Shown here: positions 1 through 10,832 of the stretch, in pieces
How positions within the stretch are numbered: position 1 is the first letter of the stretch
Layout of the letters: each line of letters begins with the position of its first letter
Assembly: GCA_905160935.1 (NCBI GenBank)
Contig: CAJHZI010000559.1
Coordinates: forward strand, 127,501-191,500
Source: Enchytraeus crypticus
Taxonomy: Eukaryota; Annelida; Clitellata; Enchytraeida; Enchytraeidae
DNA length: 64,000 nucleotides
Direction of reading: 5' to 3'
The notes under the pieces: generated by a model
What the model was told of the DNA's origin: nothing
Database searches by the model: none
Seen by the model: only the letters and a program-made list of their open reading frames with translations
Program-made: the position numbers and the translations under genes

Positions 1-560
1 TAATGCTATTTTGAAGAGCAATCATTTCTTTTCAAAACGACGTAAAATAGGTGCTGACATGTTCTTAATTGACAAATTTATCGAACTTTCTATGCATGCA
101 TTGCAAGAAGAGAATAATCGAAGGAGAGGACGCCTCTGCAGTGGCTGCGGTGATAGCAGTTGTACCCAGAAATGCAATGCATTCATTAAAAGTTCAATAA
201 CTTTGTCAATTAAGAACATATCACCACGTATTTTACGTCACTTTGCAAAGAAGTGATTGCTCTTCAAAATAGCTTTAGCCGAAATTTTGTGACATGTTCG
301 CTGTTATTTTTATAGAGATACATGTAATTTTACGCTGCATGTAACACGCCCGTAATCCTGTACTGGAAATTTCTTATCTGACCCCACACCTATTCACAAA
401 ACTATAACTTTCAAGTTATTAAAGATATTCAAACGAAATTTATCTATGTTTTATAGAATTGGTTGCTGGTCAGCTGCTGCAAATTTCAAGAACATCGGCC
501 AACTTCTTGCGACTTTATTGTTAAAACAATTGGGGGTATCAGTTATAAAAAAACACAGTT
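1..560. mobile_element. MITE-1 copy a (palindromic DNA transposon remnant, cut by window start)
   Basis: This stretch is the right two thirds of the palindromic element seen complete at 12,773-13,597. It matches that copy from GCTATTTTGAAGAGCAATCA onward through the inner palindrome (about 6-275) and the right arm, ending in TATCAGTTATAAAAAAACAC near 558. The open frame at 11-256 lies on the inner palindrome and is open on both strands, so I do not treat it as a gene. Confidence 0.7.
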
Positions 561-569
561 TATATTATA

Positions 570-700
570 TTATAATGTATATATATATATATATATAATA
601 TATATATAGATATATATATATTATATTAATTATATACATATATATCATATATTATATATATATATAATATATTAATATATATATGTATATATATTTTATA

Positions 701-745
<45 letters not shown>

Positions 746-762
746 GTAGTATATATATTTAT

Positions 763-814
<52 letters not shown>

Positions 815-868
815 TATATTCATGTATATATATATATATATCATATATTATATACATGTATATTTTTA
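570..868. repeat. AT microsatellite cluster
   Basis: This is nearly pure alternating TA with short interruptions. It fills the space between MITE-1 copy a and the solo LTR. The open frames on it (YIYIYI) are repeat translation only. Confidence 0.9.
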
Positions 869-874
869 TATGTA

Positions 875-1714
875 TGTCAGGAAATTATGCCCTGATATTT
901 TGTATAGTAAGATTACTTATATTATTCATATATATATATATATATGGGAATTATATAATATTATTTTGACTGATTTTAGTACTTTTATTATATAAGAGTT
1001 TAGAGGTTATTTAAGCCTATGCTTGGCTTGACGTCACTAGAGTGGGCGGAGCTAAGGGGGTTTGTTTAGAAAGGAGGAAGGTGAAGGTCACGGAGTGAAT
1101 GAGTAGATTAGATTCCACGTGATATTTTGGATTTGGAAAAGGGTTACAAGGAAAGAAAGAAGTAGTGTAGACTGTTACAGAACAGTGGTGGATGATCGTT
1201 AGTTGACATTCAAATTTGAGATTGATTAATAGTTGATCAGGGGAAGAGTTTCCATAGTAGTATTAAAGTTGTACTAACGCAGTTACTGAGGCAGTAATTA
1301 GTTGGTATATTTTTATAGTGGAATTTGTGTTTGATGCATTAATCGAGTAGAGCAAAGTATCGTATTTTCGTTGCTTGATTAGTATGTGGTCATTTTAGTT
1401 TTACAAGTTAGGATTGAATATATTGCGAGGACATTTAATTTAAATTTAATTAATTTTCGGTGATACAAAACATTCGGATATTTCGTTATTTTCTTGAACT
1501 GTATGAATCCATATTTAATTCGCTTTTTAATTTAAATTAACATAATTAATTATTAAATACCTAGTCTGTCATTTAATCCTTAAAAGGTCGGGGTCTTTAG
1601 ATTAGTGTAGTTTAATTACGAGGTCAGATGCAAAATCCATTGAATTAGTACATTTATGGATTTAGCGTCTGTTTCGGGTGTGGTTAGCCTGCTAAGGTAA
1701 GACACACCCTGACA
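875..1714. mobile_element. Solo LTR of an LTR retrotransposon (fossil)
   Basis: This 840-bp unit begins TGTCAGG and ends CCTGACA, so it has 7-bp inverted ends of the TG...CA type. It is flanked by a 5-bp target duplication ATGTA at 870-874 and 1715-1719. A TATA-like TATATAAGAG lies near 990. There is no internal region on either side, only AT repeats, so it looks like a solo LTR left by LTR recombination. Direction and superfamily (Gypsy, BEL or Copia) are not determined. The intact ends and exact duplication suggest moderate age. Confidence 0.7.
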
Positions 1715-1736
1715 ATGTATAATTTTGTTTATATTT

Positions 1737-1738
1737 AT

Positions 1739-1771
<33 letters not shown>

Positions 1772-1786
1772 ATATATATATATTTA

Positions 1787-1822
<36 letters not shown>
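1737..1822. repeat. AT microsatellite
   Basis: A TA dinucleotide tract separates the solo LTR from the SINE-B copy. Confidence 0.9.
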
Positions 1823-1826
1823 TTTT

Positions 1827-2110
1827 CCCCGTGTTGCGTCCGGGTTGTTTGAAGAATTGACCAACCGGTGACTGCACGTGTCATATAAGGCGACTAAAAC
1901 ACTAAGATCCTTAACAACGTCAGAAAGGGCATTTGGTTGGTGAACGCCTAGGCTCCAAAAATTAATACAAAAATTTAAACGAATGGAAAAGTCTCAAATA
2001 GGGATTGGCTGGTGGTGTGGTGTAGGACAGATAGGATTTGAGGCCGTCTATTCGTATCCCCCAACTCTGGTTAAACTGGGATTCAAAGGAGGATGATGAT
2101 GATGATGATG

Positions 2111-2111
<1 letters not shown>
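1827..2111 (+). mobile_element. SINE-B copy a (RTE-B-tailed short element)
   Basis: This element of about 285 bp begins CCCCGTGTTGCGTCCGGGTTG-like and ends with the RTE-B 3' terminus, including TGGTTAAACTGGGATTCAAA and a GAT repeat tail. The last 110-130 bp match the 3' ends of the RTE-B copies at about 16,080-16,197 and 26,850-26,967. It is the longest SINE-B in the window and shows the head also present at 23,044. Confidence 0.75.
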
Positions 2112-2197
<86 letters not shown>

Positions 2198-2232
2198 GTA
2201 TAATATATATATATGTATATTATATATATATA

Positions 2233-2263
<31 letters not shown>

Positions 2264-2302
2264 AGATTAGATAGATAGATAGATAGACAGACAGATAGAT
2301 AG
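2112..2302. repeat. AT microsatellite followed by GATA/GACA repeat
   Basis: TA repeats to about 2264 are followed by GATA-type units at 2266-2302, growing out of the GAT tail of SINE-B copy a. Confidence 0.9.
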
Positions 2303-2525
2303 AACCTACGTTGCTAAATTTTTTAATGCATTTATAACTATTGGATTATGAGGCTGAATAACAGTCAAGTTAAGCAACTTTATACTTGATACAAATATTT
2401 ACATAATTATACAGATAGTATCTTAACATGAAGTATCTAGACAGAAGAAAAGTTAAGTAATTACGTCTATAGACTGGCGTTTGAGGTTAAACATTTTTCA
2501 TCAGGCAAGCCTATAGTTTCAAATG

Positions 2526-2641
2526 GTAAAGCTGGTAAAGCTACGGTTAACGTCAGTTTCGTCACTCCAAAGCGATGTCAGTAACGGGCGAGCCCAGGAT
2601 TAGAACCCCGCACCATCTGATCCTCTGTCGAGTATCTTATA
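2526..2641 (-). mobile_element. SINE1 copy a (tRNA-derived)
   Basis: This is the reverse complement of the SINE1 body, with the conserved block GACATCGCTTTCGAGTGAGG (here diverged) and a B-box region written as GGATTAGAACC on the plus strand. It is older than the copies at 3261 and 4407. Confidence 0.7.
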
Positions 2642-2861
2642 TGGTGAAAATGTAGCCCTCCTAACCGTGCATAAATGCCTTAACGGAATCATACTTACGA
2701 AAGCCAAATATCAATCTGAAAACACCATTCCATGCCACACTTAAATCATTCATTTGTGGTTCACGGAGATGTGTCTGGAATAGCAAATGTTAATAACGGT
2801 AAATATTGTTACCAGGAAAAAGTAATTTTAGATTAATTTTGTTCAGAGAACACAAAAATTA

Positions 2862-3018
2862 AAAGTACAAAAAAAAGTTTTTTTCGAAATAGAAAAGTAG
2901 AAGTACTTCATATTTCAAGATCGAAAGATAAAAGTAAAAGTATTGCCAAAACTGAACGAAGTAAAAAGTAAAAGTATTTTTTAAAGTAAAAGTACTTAAA
3001 GTACTTTTCCAGCACTCT
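2862..3018. mobile_element. Terminal fragment of a hAT-like DNA transposon
   Basis: Repeated AAAAGTAAAAGTA units end in AAAGTACTTTTCCAGCACTC. Read from the other strand this starts TGCTGGAAAAGTACTTTAAG, the style of terminal inverted repeat seen in many hAT elements. Only this end is present and no transposase is visible. The assignment rests on the motif alone. Confidence 0.45.
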
Positions 3019-3181
3019 CTCAACTCACGTGATTATTCCTAATAAACCGGAATTACCTGACACACCTGAAACACCTGACTATTCACGACACACCTTGAAT
3101 CACATGGCACACCTGATACGACACACTTGAAAGGACTTGCTCATTATATTAGATATACTATAGTCGCCTTGTGTTCTAGTG

Positions 3182-3182
<1 letters not shown>

Positions 3183-3254
<72 letters not shown>

Positions 3255-3260
3255 TATATA
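3183..3260. repeat. AT microsatellite
   Basis: A TA tract directly abuts the 5' end of SINE1 copy b. Confidence 0.9.
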
Positions 3261-3410
3261 TACCGACTTCGCCACTGGCTGGAGCCAGTGTCGAAGTCGG
3301 TAAGATACTCGACCGCGGATCAGTTGATGTGGGTTCAAATCCTGGGCTCGCCCGTCATTGACATCGCTTTCGAGTGAGGAAACTGACGTTAACCTTAGCT
3401 TTACCAGCTT

Positions 3411-3411
<1 letters not shown>
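3261..3411 (+). mobile_element. SINE1 copy b (tRNA-derived, self-complementary head)
   Basis: This SINE has a pol III A box (here TGTCGAAGTCGG; TGGCGAAGTCGG in copy c) and a B box GGTTCAAATCC. It then has the family body with GACATCGCTTTCGAGTGAGG and the end TTTACCAGCTTT. Its first 42 bp form a hairpin with 20-bp arms (3261-3280 and 3283-3302) differing at one base, so the A-box region is present in both orientations. It is flanked by TA repeats on both sides. Confidence 0.85.

Positions 3412-3452
<41 letters not shown>
3411..3452. repeat. AT microsatellite
   Basis: A TA tract separates the SINE1 tail from the truncated 3' end of RTE-A copy 1. Confidence 0.85.
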
Positions 3453-6400
3453 CTGACGGGTCATGCTATATAACGCCTCCACTCTCTTCTGTCTTCCGCT
3501 TTCTTCTTATGTCCACAGAGTAGTGTTGTGGATCTTCTTTAAATCATCTAACATTCCTAATATCGGCCTGCCTCTGCCTCTCTACTTATTTCCATTCTTA
3601 ACATGTGTTAGAAATCCCTCTTAGAATGTGTTGTATCCAACTCTTCTTCCTATTTCTAAATGTATTTCTCAATTTGTCTATCTGTAGCAACTCTCTCTCT
3701 CTCTAGAACTTCCTCTTTTGTAACCTTTTGAGTCAAGCTAATCCTTTCTATACTTCTCCATATCCACATTTCCAATACCTCTAGTTTCCTGATATCTTCC
3801 TTCCTTCAAGTTCTTGTTTTACATCCATGTAATAGGGTGATCCATACTAAGGTTTTCACTATCTTTATCTTTGTGGCTTCTTTAGACATTTTGTTAAAAT
3901 TTATTTCTTATTATCGAAGACATCTTCTGTTTGTGTAATCCTACTGCATATTTCAGTCTCACATTTGCAGTCATCTGTTATAGTATGAGCTAAATATTTA
4001 AACTCCTTACTAAACTCCAATCTCTTACCATCACATATTGTAATATTGACTTCACCTCTAACCTGGGACACTCTGATTACCCTTTTTTATGTTAATCTTC
4101 ATGCCATATCTCATTGCCGTATCATTCAACCTATCCATTATCTTCTGCAGTCCAGTCTCGCTGCCCGCGATCATTCCTTGGTCATCTGAAAATCTTTTAA
4201 CAATTTCCTCCTACTTTTATTCCTTCTTCCATGGCTTACACCATCATTGTCTCAGCATAAATATTAGACCAGCGGCGAAATGCTACAACCTTGTCGTACT
4301 CCACATACTATTTCACCTTCGTCTGAGTAGTCTTGTTGGATTTAGATACTGCTCTCTGATTCACGTACAAGTTTAAAATTAGTCTTCTATCTCTCCAGTC
4401 AATTCCACTGGCTGTAGCCAGTGGCGAAGTCGGTAAGATATTCGACCGCGGATCAGTAGGTGCGGGTTCAAATCCTGGGCTCGCCCGTAACTGACATCGC
4501 TTTCGAGTGAGAAAACTGACGTTAACCGTAGCTTTACCAGCTTTTTTATTCTTTTCAAGATATTAATCATCGTTATCCCATCAAATCCTGTCAAAGGCCT
4601 TCTCAAAGTCCACAAAGCATACAAAAATGTCATTTCCATATTCTGAACTTCTTTGACAAAGAACCCGCATTACTCCTATTGCTTCTACTGTGCCGCATTC
4701 TTTCCTAATACCAAATTGTGTCTTGCTCAGTATCATCTCTGCTTTCGACTGAATGCGATTATTTATTATCTTTAATAAGATCTATGCATGAGGTTTTAAA
4801 CTGATTGTTCTGTAATCCGAACACTCCACAGCATTGGCCTTTTTAGAGGAATTGGGATCATCACCAGCTTGGTAAAGTCGTCTGGCCAAATGCCTGTATT
4901 GTACACTTCCATACGTACCTCCATTAACTTATTGAGTGTTTCTTCTTCCAACATAAGAATTCTGCTGGGATATCAGCTATTCCGGCTGCTCTCTTCTTCT
5001 TGCTGTTAAGTGCCGAATAAATTTCCTCCTTCATTATATCGGGGCCCCTTTTATCGTTTTCTATGATATTTTCTTCTTCTATTTTAAAATCCTCTTGAAT
5101 TGGTTTCCCAGCCTTGTCATACAATTCCTCTACATATTCTCTCCATCTTTCTTTTACTTCTTCCAGCTCCGTTTCAATTCCTCATCTTTACCCTTTATAC
5201 TAATGTTCTTTGCATCTCCTTTCTTTTTCCTATCGGTTCTTGTCAATATCCTGACAGAAATTGTGTCAGACGCTGGATTAATGCTGTATAAGGACACGAT
5301 AAGAAGAAGAATATCCTGACTTCCTGGCGCAATAGTTCCGAACTCCTTCTTCTATCATATACTGCTAAATCCTCATAGTTTTCTCTCCACCAATGATCTT
5401 TTGCTTTGTCTGTAATTCTTCTAAGCCCATTGTTTAAGCTTCTATATTTCCCTCGGCCATGACTGGTGTCAATACTTTTCCATTTTCTCCTTTCATCCAC
5501 TTTATCTAGCATCTCAACTGTGATCCTATGGTTTTTAGCCTTTTTTACTTTAATAAAAGCCATAATAACTTTTTTGCACCTACTTTAATAGCCTCCTGTG
5601 GCGGACACCATTTACCCCTGTACTTTCGCAGTCCTTCATTTTCTTAACTTCTCTTTCCACTGCTTCCTGAAACTGACTTCTTTTCTCGTTCAATCCGTTC
5701 AAATTCCATCTCTTACTGCTTTTCTTCTAAAGTATTCTCTTCAGCTGGAGCCTTACTTTTGCCATTACTAGATTGTGGTCTGAATTAACATCGGCTCCTT
5801 GATAGGCGATGTTAATTCGATGTTAATGTTAATTCTTCAAACTATTCCTCTACTGTTGCTTTATCAGAATATAGTCTATCTGATATCTTCCCTCGTTTCC
5901 GGTGCTTCCTGGTTTCTTCCACGTGTAACGCCTTCTCTTCTCATGTTTAAACCAAGTGTTGGTCACCACTAATCTTATTTTATTGCAAAAGTCAAGCAAT
6001 ATCTGTCCTCTCTCATTTCTTTTTCCTAGACCGTATTCCCCAACTTGATTTCCATCCCTCCCTTCACCCACCACCGCATTCTAATCCACTTAACTCTCAC
6101 TTGATCTGTGGCCATTTCTCCTTTAAGCATTACTTCTATTTTTCATACATTTCTTCAATTTCCTCGCACTCTGAGGCTGATGTAAGCATATAATCTTGGA
6201 TATGCACCAAGTCCACTGGATCCGCTTTGATCCGCACTAATATCAGTCTGTCACTGCACTGAAGAACCTGTGTTACTCGTTCACTGAAATTCCTATCCAA
6301 TATTATCGCCACACCCTTCTCCCTTTTTCTCCTGCGGAGTATATGATCCTGTACACTTACAAAATTATGATCCATCACTTACAAAATCGCCAGTGCCCAA

Positions 6401-6540
6401 GCACCTCACTTCATTCAACTCTAGGACATTTATTTTCCCTTTATCCATTTCCCTCTGGGCATTTTCAAACTTTCCCCTTTTACCCATAGTCCTCACATTC
6501 CATGTGCCCACATTTATACTTTTGTGGCGCATGAAAAGTC
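3452..6540 (-). mobile_element. RTE-A copy 1 (non-LTR retrotransposon, near full length, broken)
   Basis: This minus-strand RTE-clade LINE reads endonuclease first, from about 6,500 down to 5,850, with fragments such as YTWKKPGSTGNEGRYQIDY. The linker and reverse transcriptase follow down to 3,452. It is colinear with the full-length copy at 52,088-55,252. Many stops and frame changes are present, and the 3' terminal 20-30 bp are replaced by TA repeat. SINE1 copy c is inserted at 4407. The 5' untranslated part and the first residues are missing beyond about 6,540. It is inactive. Confidence 0.85.
4407..4547 (+). mobile_element. SINE1 copy c inserted in RTE-A copy 1
   Basis: A perfect A box TGGCGAAGTCGG lies at 4422-4433 and a B box GGTTCAAATCC at 4465-4475, followed by the SINE1 body. 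Comparison with the uninterrupted RTE-A at about 53,060 places the insertion between CAATTCC and TATTCTTTT. The head again starts with a palindrome, CCACTGGCTGTAGCCAGTGG. This insertion shows that SINE1 was active after RTE-A copy 1 landed. Confidence 0.85.
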
Positions 6541-6544
6541 CTGA

Positions 6545-7640
6545 AATAATGCTCTAATTCTCTCCTTAATATTGTTCGATGGTATGATAAATGACAAAAA
6601 CCACTTTTGTTATTTTAACCAAATTTATTTTGTAAGCAGTTAACGTTCTCGTTAATATATAACGAGAAATTAGCTGATCAGTATTGAGCAAAATGACAAG
6701 TGATTCTTATAAAACTAGGTATTAGTGTTTTACTAATAATGTGATTGAATTCATTATTCCCTTCTCACGTACAAATATACGGATCAAATGCTTATCTGTT
6801 CGTGGTCCTAAAATGTGCATTAACTTGCCAGATGTAATAAAAAACGCTACGTCTATTTCTAATTTTAAGAGAGAATTTTTCAGTGTAATACTTAATATCA
6901 ATTAAGTCTGTACGAATTTATGCTTGTAATGCTGACTTTGAACGCTTGTATTAGTTATTTAGTCACTACACTTGTTTCGTTGTATTTTCTTTTCTTGTGT
7001 CTTTGTATTTTCTTCGCTCTCTAATGTTTATTTTAGTTAGTTTTTTGCTCTTTATATGAACTTTATATGTATTTGGGGTTTAAGTAGGCTCTGCTATATC
7101 TGCTAATTATTATATTACCGCACAGAGCTTTGGCTTTTTTATGGTAGTCTGTATCGTATTATTTATTTATCTGTCTGCATGAGCATTCTATTGTTTGTAT
7201 AATCTGTGCTGAGATGTAACGACATGACACTAAATTTTTTTTGAGTACTCACATCAATCGTTCTCTTCTTTGAGCACTTTTGCAAATAATACCCTTACTG
7301 AACACATAAGCATTTTGCGATTCACTCCAAGAAAAGCTTATTTACTTACTCTTGATAGAGCAATATTTACAACAGCAACTCTAATTATTCATATAGAATT
7401 GATTTGTCAATTTTGACACTAAAAACATACGCGAGAGCTCGGGCAACTGTAGAATTGGATTAGTTTTATATGTGTGAAGGTGTCGATAATTAGGCCAATA
7501 TGTTATAAGTTAGAGATCCTGTACATCCACTGCACATCCACCTACAATTATTAATGGTGTGAGTGATATATTAATGTGAATAGGTGATTAATTTATTCTT
7601 GACAAGGGGAATGCGTGGAACGCGAAATAATACTCCATAC
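6545..7640. other. Intron stretch with a short CR1-like LINE 3' remnant
   Basis: At about 6,740-6,910 the plus strand gives a degraded LINE C-terminus (KCLSVRGPKMCINLPDVIKN, then SNFKREFF), typical of the end of CR1/Jockey-type reverse transcriptases. A 3' untranslated-like stretch follows to about 7,210. The remainder shows nothing recognisable. Confidence 0.5.
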
Positions 7641-7688
7641 CCGGTAATAGAGTGATTGATTGATTGATCAGTTGATTGACACGCTCAG

Positions 7689-7817
7689 GTGCTGCACTGA
7701 CATGTAAACCGGAAGAGCATCAGTGTAAGGAGGGAGGAAACTGTATACCTGGCAGATGGAAGTGTGATGGAATAGTACAATGCGAAGGCGGGTCCGACGA
7801 GGTGGACTGCTTTAATA
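7689..7817 (+). CDS. LDL receptor family exon 1 of window: LDL-receptor class A module
   Basis: This 129-nt exon encodes one complete ligand-binding LDLa module with six cysteines in the usual spacing (TC, QC, NC, KC, QC, DC) and the closing GGSDEVDC block. It follows an AG acceptor and ends at GTATGT, phase 1 on both sides. In the family these modules bind lipoprotein or Reelin-type ligands through a calcium cage. Here the cage looks weakened: the usual acidic residues of CDGDxDCxDGSDE read I-V-Q and E-G-G, leaving only some ligands. The acceptor lacks a normal pyrimidine tract and is preceded by a TTGA repeat at about 7650-7680. The family call is firm; calcium binding is uncertain. Confidence 0.85.
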
Positions 7818-7861
7818 GTATGTGTTTGCCATCTGCTTTTGCTGTTGATATCGTTTTCTAA

Positions 7862-8379
7862 GACTTATTTTATAAAATTTGTTATATAAATCTTAACAAT
7901 GTATATCACTCACTGTAGTTACATACGCACGTCGCATCCAGGAACTATTTTTGATACGATATTTTATTCTTTCTTTAAAGAATAATATAATAATAATAAT
8001 ATGTAATATTAATTTTATATTTTTCCCCTTTTTATTTATTATATTTTGCAACAGCAATTTTTAGTTTGCATTAGTTCTAACATTTACGAAATTGTCATGT
8101 AAGTGATTCAAATCATTTTATTGCAGACATATACAGGTACATATAACAAAACACAAAAAAAAAAGAAAATGTAATAACAGAAAGAAAGAAAATCTTAGAA
8201 GCAACTGTACCGTTAAAAAATAAATCAGTTTTTACTGCATACTATAGATAATTAGCGCAAGAAACAGATAATCAAATTTCAAAACCTACCAGCAACAAGG
8301 GATACATAATATAATTACGCCTATGCAATGCAAACCCCAAAGACACAGACACTAAATAATAAAGTTCGATTGATACTGT

Positions 8380-8380
<1 letters not shown>
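7862..8380. other. Intron, nothing recognised
   Basis: The sequence is AT-rich with short A and TAA runs. No coding, RNA or repeat family is recognised. Confidence 0.6.

Positions 8381-8381
<1 letters not shown>

Positions 8382-8455
<74 letters not shown>
8382..8455. repeat. AT microsatellite
   Basis: A pure TA tract precedes an unassigned fragment at 8456-8608. Confidence 0.9.
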
Positions 8456-8459
<4 letters not shown>

Positions 8460-8608
8460 CTGCGTCAAAAAAACTTGACCCCTACAGATAATGTTCTATA
8501 ACTTTGGTATCTGATGTCTCTTTTTCATATAAATTTTAGGGATAATACATGGTCCAATTCTACACATATGCTGAAACATTCATGGAAATATATTCACCAC
8601 AATTCGAC

Positions 8609-10005
8609 TCTATCATAGGCCTTTTCCAGATCCACAAATATACCATCTGTATATTCTTCCTCTTTCTCCTTTTCTTCTCCATCAATTGCCTCATCGTAAA
8701 GATCGGCTCTGTTGTGTACCTTCCAGGCATAAACCCAAATTGGTTGCCCTCAATGCTTGTTGAACCTCTCAACCTACTCTCCACTACTCTCTCCCATACC
8801 TTCGTTGTATGGCTCAACAGCTTAATGCCTCTATAATTTTTACACTCTTGAATGTCCCCTTTTCCCTTAAATACCGGCACTAAACGACTCAACCTCTATC
8901 AACTGCCACCACTCTCTTTGCCTTCGTCTTTAAATCCTTATAGTTTTTCCTAAATTTTTCTCTCCTACCATTCCTCCACTCCTTAAAAGCTTTTTTCTTC
9001 TCTTGCAAGACCTCCTGTACCTCCTCATTCCACCACTAAACCTCTTTATACACCTTTTTCCTACCACCCTTCACTACACTTAGTATTTCCCTACAGCATT
9101 CTCTAACTTTGTTATTAGATATTATATTTGATATTTCAACCCACATGTCATTAGCTGATCGCTCTAAAGTCCATTCAATCTCAGCCTCCAACTTCATCTT
9201 CAATTCCGCTTCTTTTTCCTTTATTCTTCCCATTTCACCCTTTCCTTAACTGATTTTCTTTTTCTAATCTTCTTACTCACCCACACAAAATCCATAACAA
9301 CTAGTTTATGATGTTTTTCTTCCCATTCTCCTCTAATAACTTGCAATTCTTACATTTAGCTTTGTCCTCCCTCCGTATCAACAAAAAATCTATTTGTGAT
9401 TGCCCTTGACTAGCTGCATAAGTGACTAAATGCCGCTCTTTCTTCTCAAACAGAGTATTGCATATAGCTAGATACTGCAGCTTTCAATATTGCCATAACC
9501 TCCATGTTACTCTCACCAAACCCAAATCCACCATGCGCCACCCTATATCTCATCCCATACTTCCCTACATGCCCATTTAAATCCCCTCCCACTACTAATC
9601 TTTCCCCCACATCACACTCACTCAACAACTCATCAAACTCTTCCCAGAATCTTTGCTTCTCTTCCCCTCAACATCCAACTTGAGGAGCATAAACACTTAA
9701 CACATTTAGTCTTTCACCCTCAAACACCAGTTTTACTAACTTCAATCTACAATTTTTCCTTTTTACCTCAACCACCCCCATCGACATCCTCTCATTCAGC
9801 ATTACTCCAACTCCATTCCTACCACTTCTTTCTCCTACGTATCACAGCTTATGTCCGTCACCTCGAACTAGCCCTTTTCCACCTAGTCTCCTGTACACAG
9901 CATACATCCACCCTTCTCCTCTTCAACATGGCCGCAACTTCTCTACCCTTTCCCGTCATTGCTTCTACATTTAGTGTTGCGAACCTTATATTTTGCCTTA
10001 CGAGA
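8609..10005 (-). mobile_element. RTE-B copy 1 (RTE-clade LINE fragment)
   Basis: Read on the minus strand, this covers endonuclease pieces (GGDLNGHVGK, then RVAHGGFGFGE) followed by the start of the reverse transcriptase (PVFKGKGDIQECKNYRGIKL, NQFGFMPGRYTTEPIFTMRQ). It stops at the position corresponding to motif A (KRPMIE for KAYDRV). The reverse-transcriptase core and 3' end are absent. Several frame changes are visible. It supplies the 5' half of the family, which the copies at 13.9 and 25.5 kb lack. Confidence 0.82.
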
Positions 10006-10070
10006 TATTAAATAAATAAAAGAGATATGCCGGTAGTTAGTGTTGTGTTATTTTATACTTCTGATCTTAG

Positions 10071-10232
10071 GAGCGTGTAATAGTGTGACTGAGTTCGACT
10101 GTAACAGCCTACGCACGTCTAGCTCTAGTCGAGTGGGACATAACTGCATACCTATAAGCAAAGTCTGTGACAACAGGAACGATTGTGGACAGTTTGAGGA
10201 TGAGAAGGATGCAATTTGTCTACGCAATATTA
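10071..10232 (+). CDS. LDL receptor family exon 2 of window: divergent LDL-receptor class A module
   Basis: This 162-nt phase 1-1 exon starts after an AG at 10069-10070 and ends before GTATGTGA. It encodes a six-cysteine LDLa module (AC, DC, NC, VC, DC, IC). The spacing between cysteines 2 and 3 is unusually long because of a serine-rich insert (TSSSSR). The acidic block is CDNRNDCGQFEDE, which keeps more calcium ligands than the previous module. It sits directly before the EGF exon, so it is the last module of the ligand-binding region, as LA7 is in LDLR. The split codon with the previous exon gives Arg, and with the next exon Thr. Confidence 0.8.
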
Positions 10233-10239
10233 GTATGTG

Positions 10240-10621
10240 ATAATTATTAAATAAATCAGTGTTTGTTTTTCGTCTATGTGCTGGCTTTCAATGTGTTCTG
10301 TGAGCTCTCTCTGGCTTCATCTTTGGATGAGGAATAAGAATTTTAACACTTTAGTATTATTATTGTGGCGTTAATTTAGGTTTAACTTTTTTCTGGGCTA
10401 GGTTTGCATACAGATGTAGGCTAGTTTTGCTAAAATCTATTAAATTAAACCTGTTCTTAATTGCCTGATGATGAAATCATAATCTGGAAAGATGATCACG
10501 ATTGATTTTTTAAATTTTGGCTAAGCTATTATTATATTCTATACTAGCTGATTGTTCTGCAGTTTAAATTATAATGATACCGTCATTGGTTAACTTAAAA
10601 GAAATTAACTTTAGGATATGT
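10240..10621. other. Intron, nothing recognised
   Basis: No motif or repeat family is recognised. Confidence 0.6.
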
Positions 10622-10637
10622 ATACAATTGGAAAGGA

Positions 10638-10832
10638 CTAACGTCAGAAAGGGCATTCGGTTGGTGAGTGCCTTGGCTCCAGGAATTGCTACAAAAATTT
10701 AATCGAATGGATAAATGAAAATAGGGGATTAACTGATGATATGATGTAGGACAGAGAGTATTTGAGACAGTCTATTCGTATCCTGACCATAGTTAAACAG
10801 GGATTCAAGGGAAGATGATGATGATGATGATG
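10638..10832 (+). mobile_element. SINE-B copy b with target-site duplication
   Basis: This 195-bp 5'-truncated SINE-B begins CTAACGTCAGAAAGGGCATT and ends with the RTE-B terminus and a GAT tail. It is flanked by a 16-bp duplication ATACAATTRGAAAGGA at 10,622-10,637 and 10,833-10,848, with one difference. The duplication proves retroposition as a unit. Confidence 0.85.

Noticed and set aside
11-256. An 81-codon open frame present in both MITE-1 copies (also 13,055-13,300)
   Set aside because: It lies on the inner palindrome and in the first copy is open on both strands. Nearly all differences between the two copies change the amino acid, so there is no sign of protein-level selection.
626-844. 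Open frames rich in Tyr and Ile on TA repeats (also 2,038-2,274 and parts of 3,144-3,482 and 55,270-55,824)
   Set aside because: They are translations of TA microsatellites.
4420-4480. A functional tRNA gene
   Set aside because: A and B boxes are good, but no full cloverleaf with acceptor stem can be drawn and the unit continues into a SINE body found five times.
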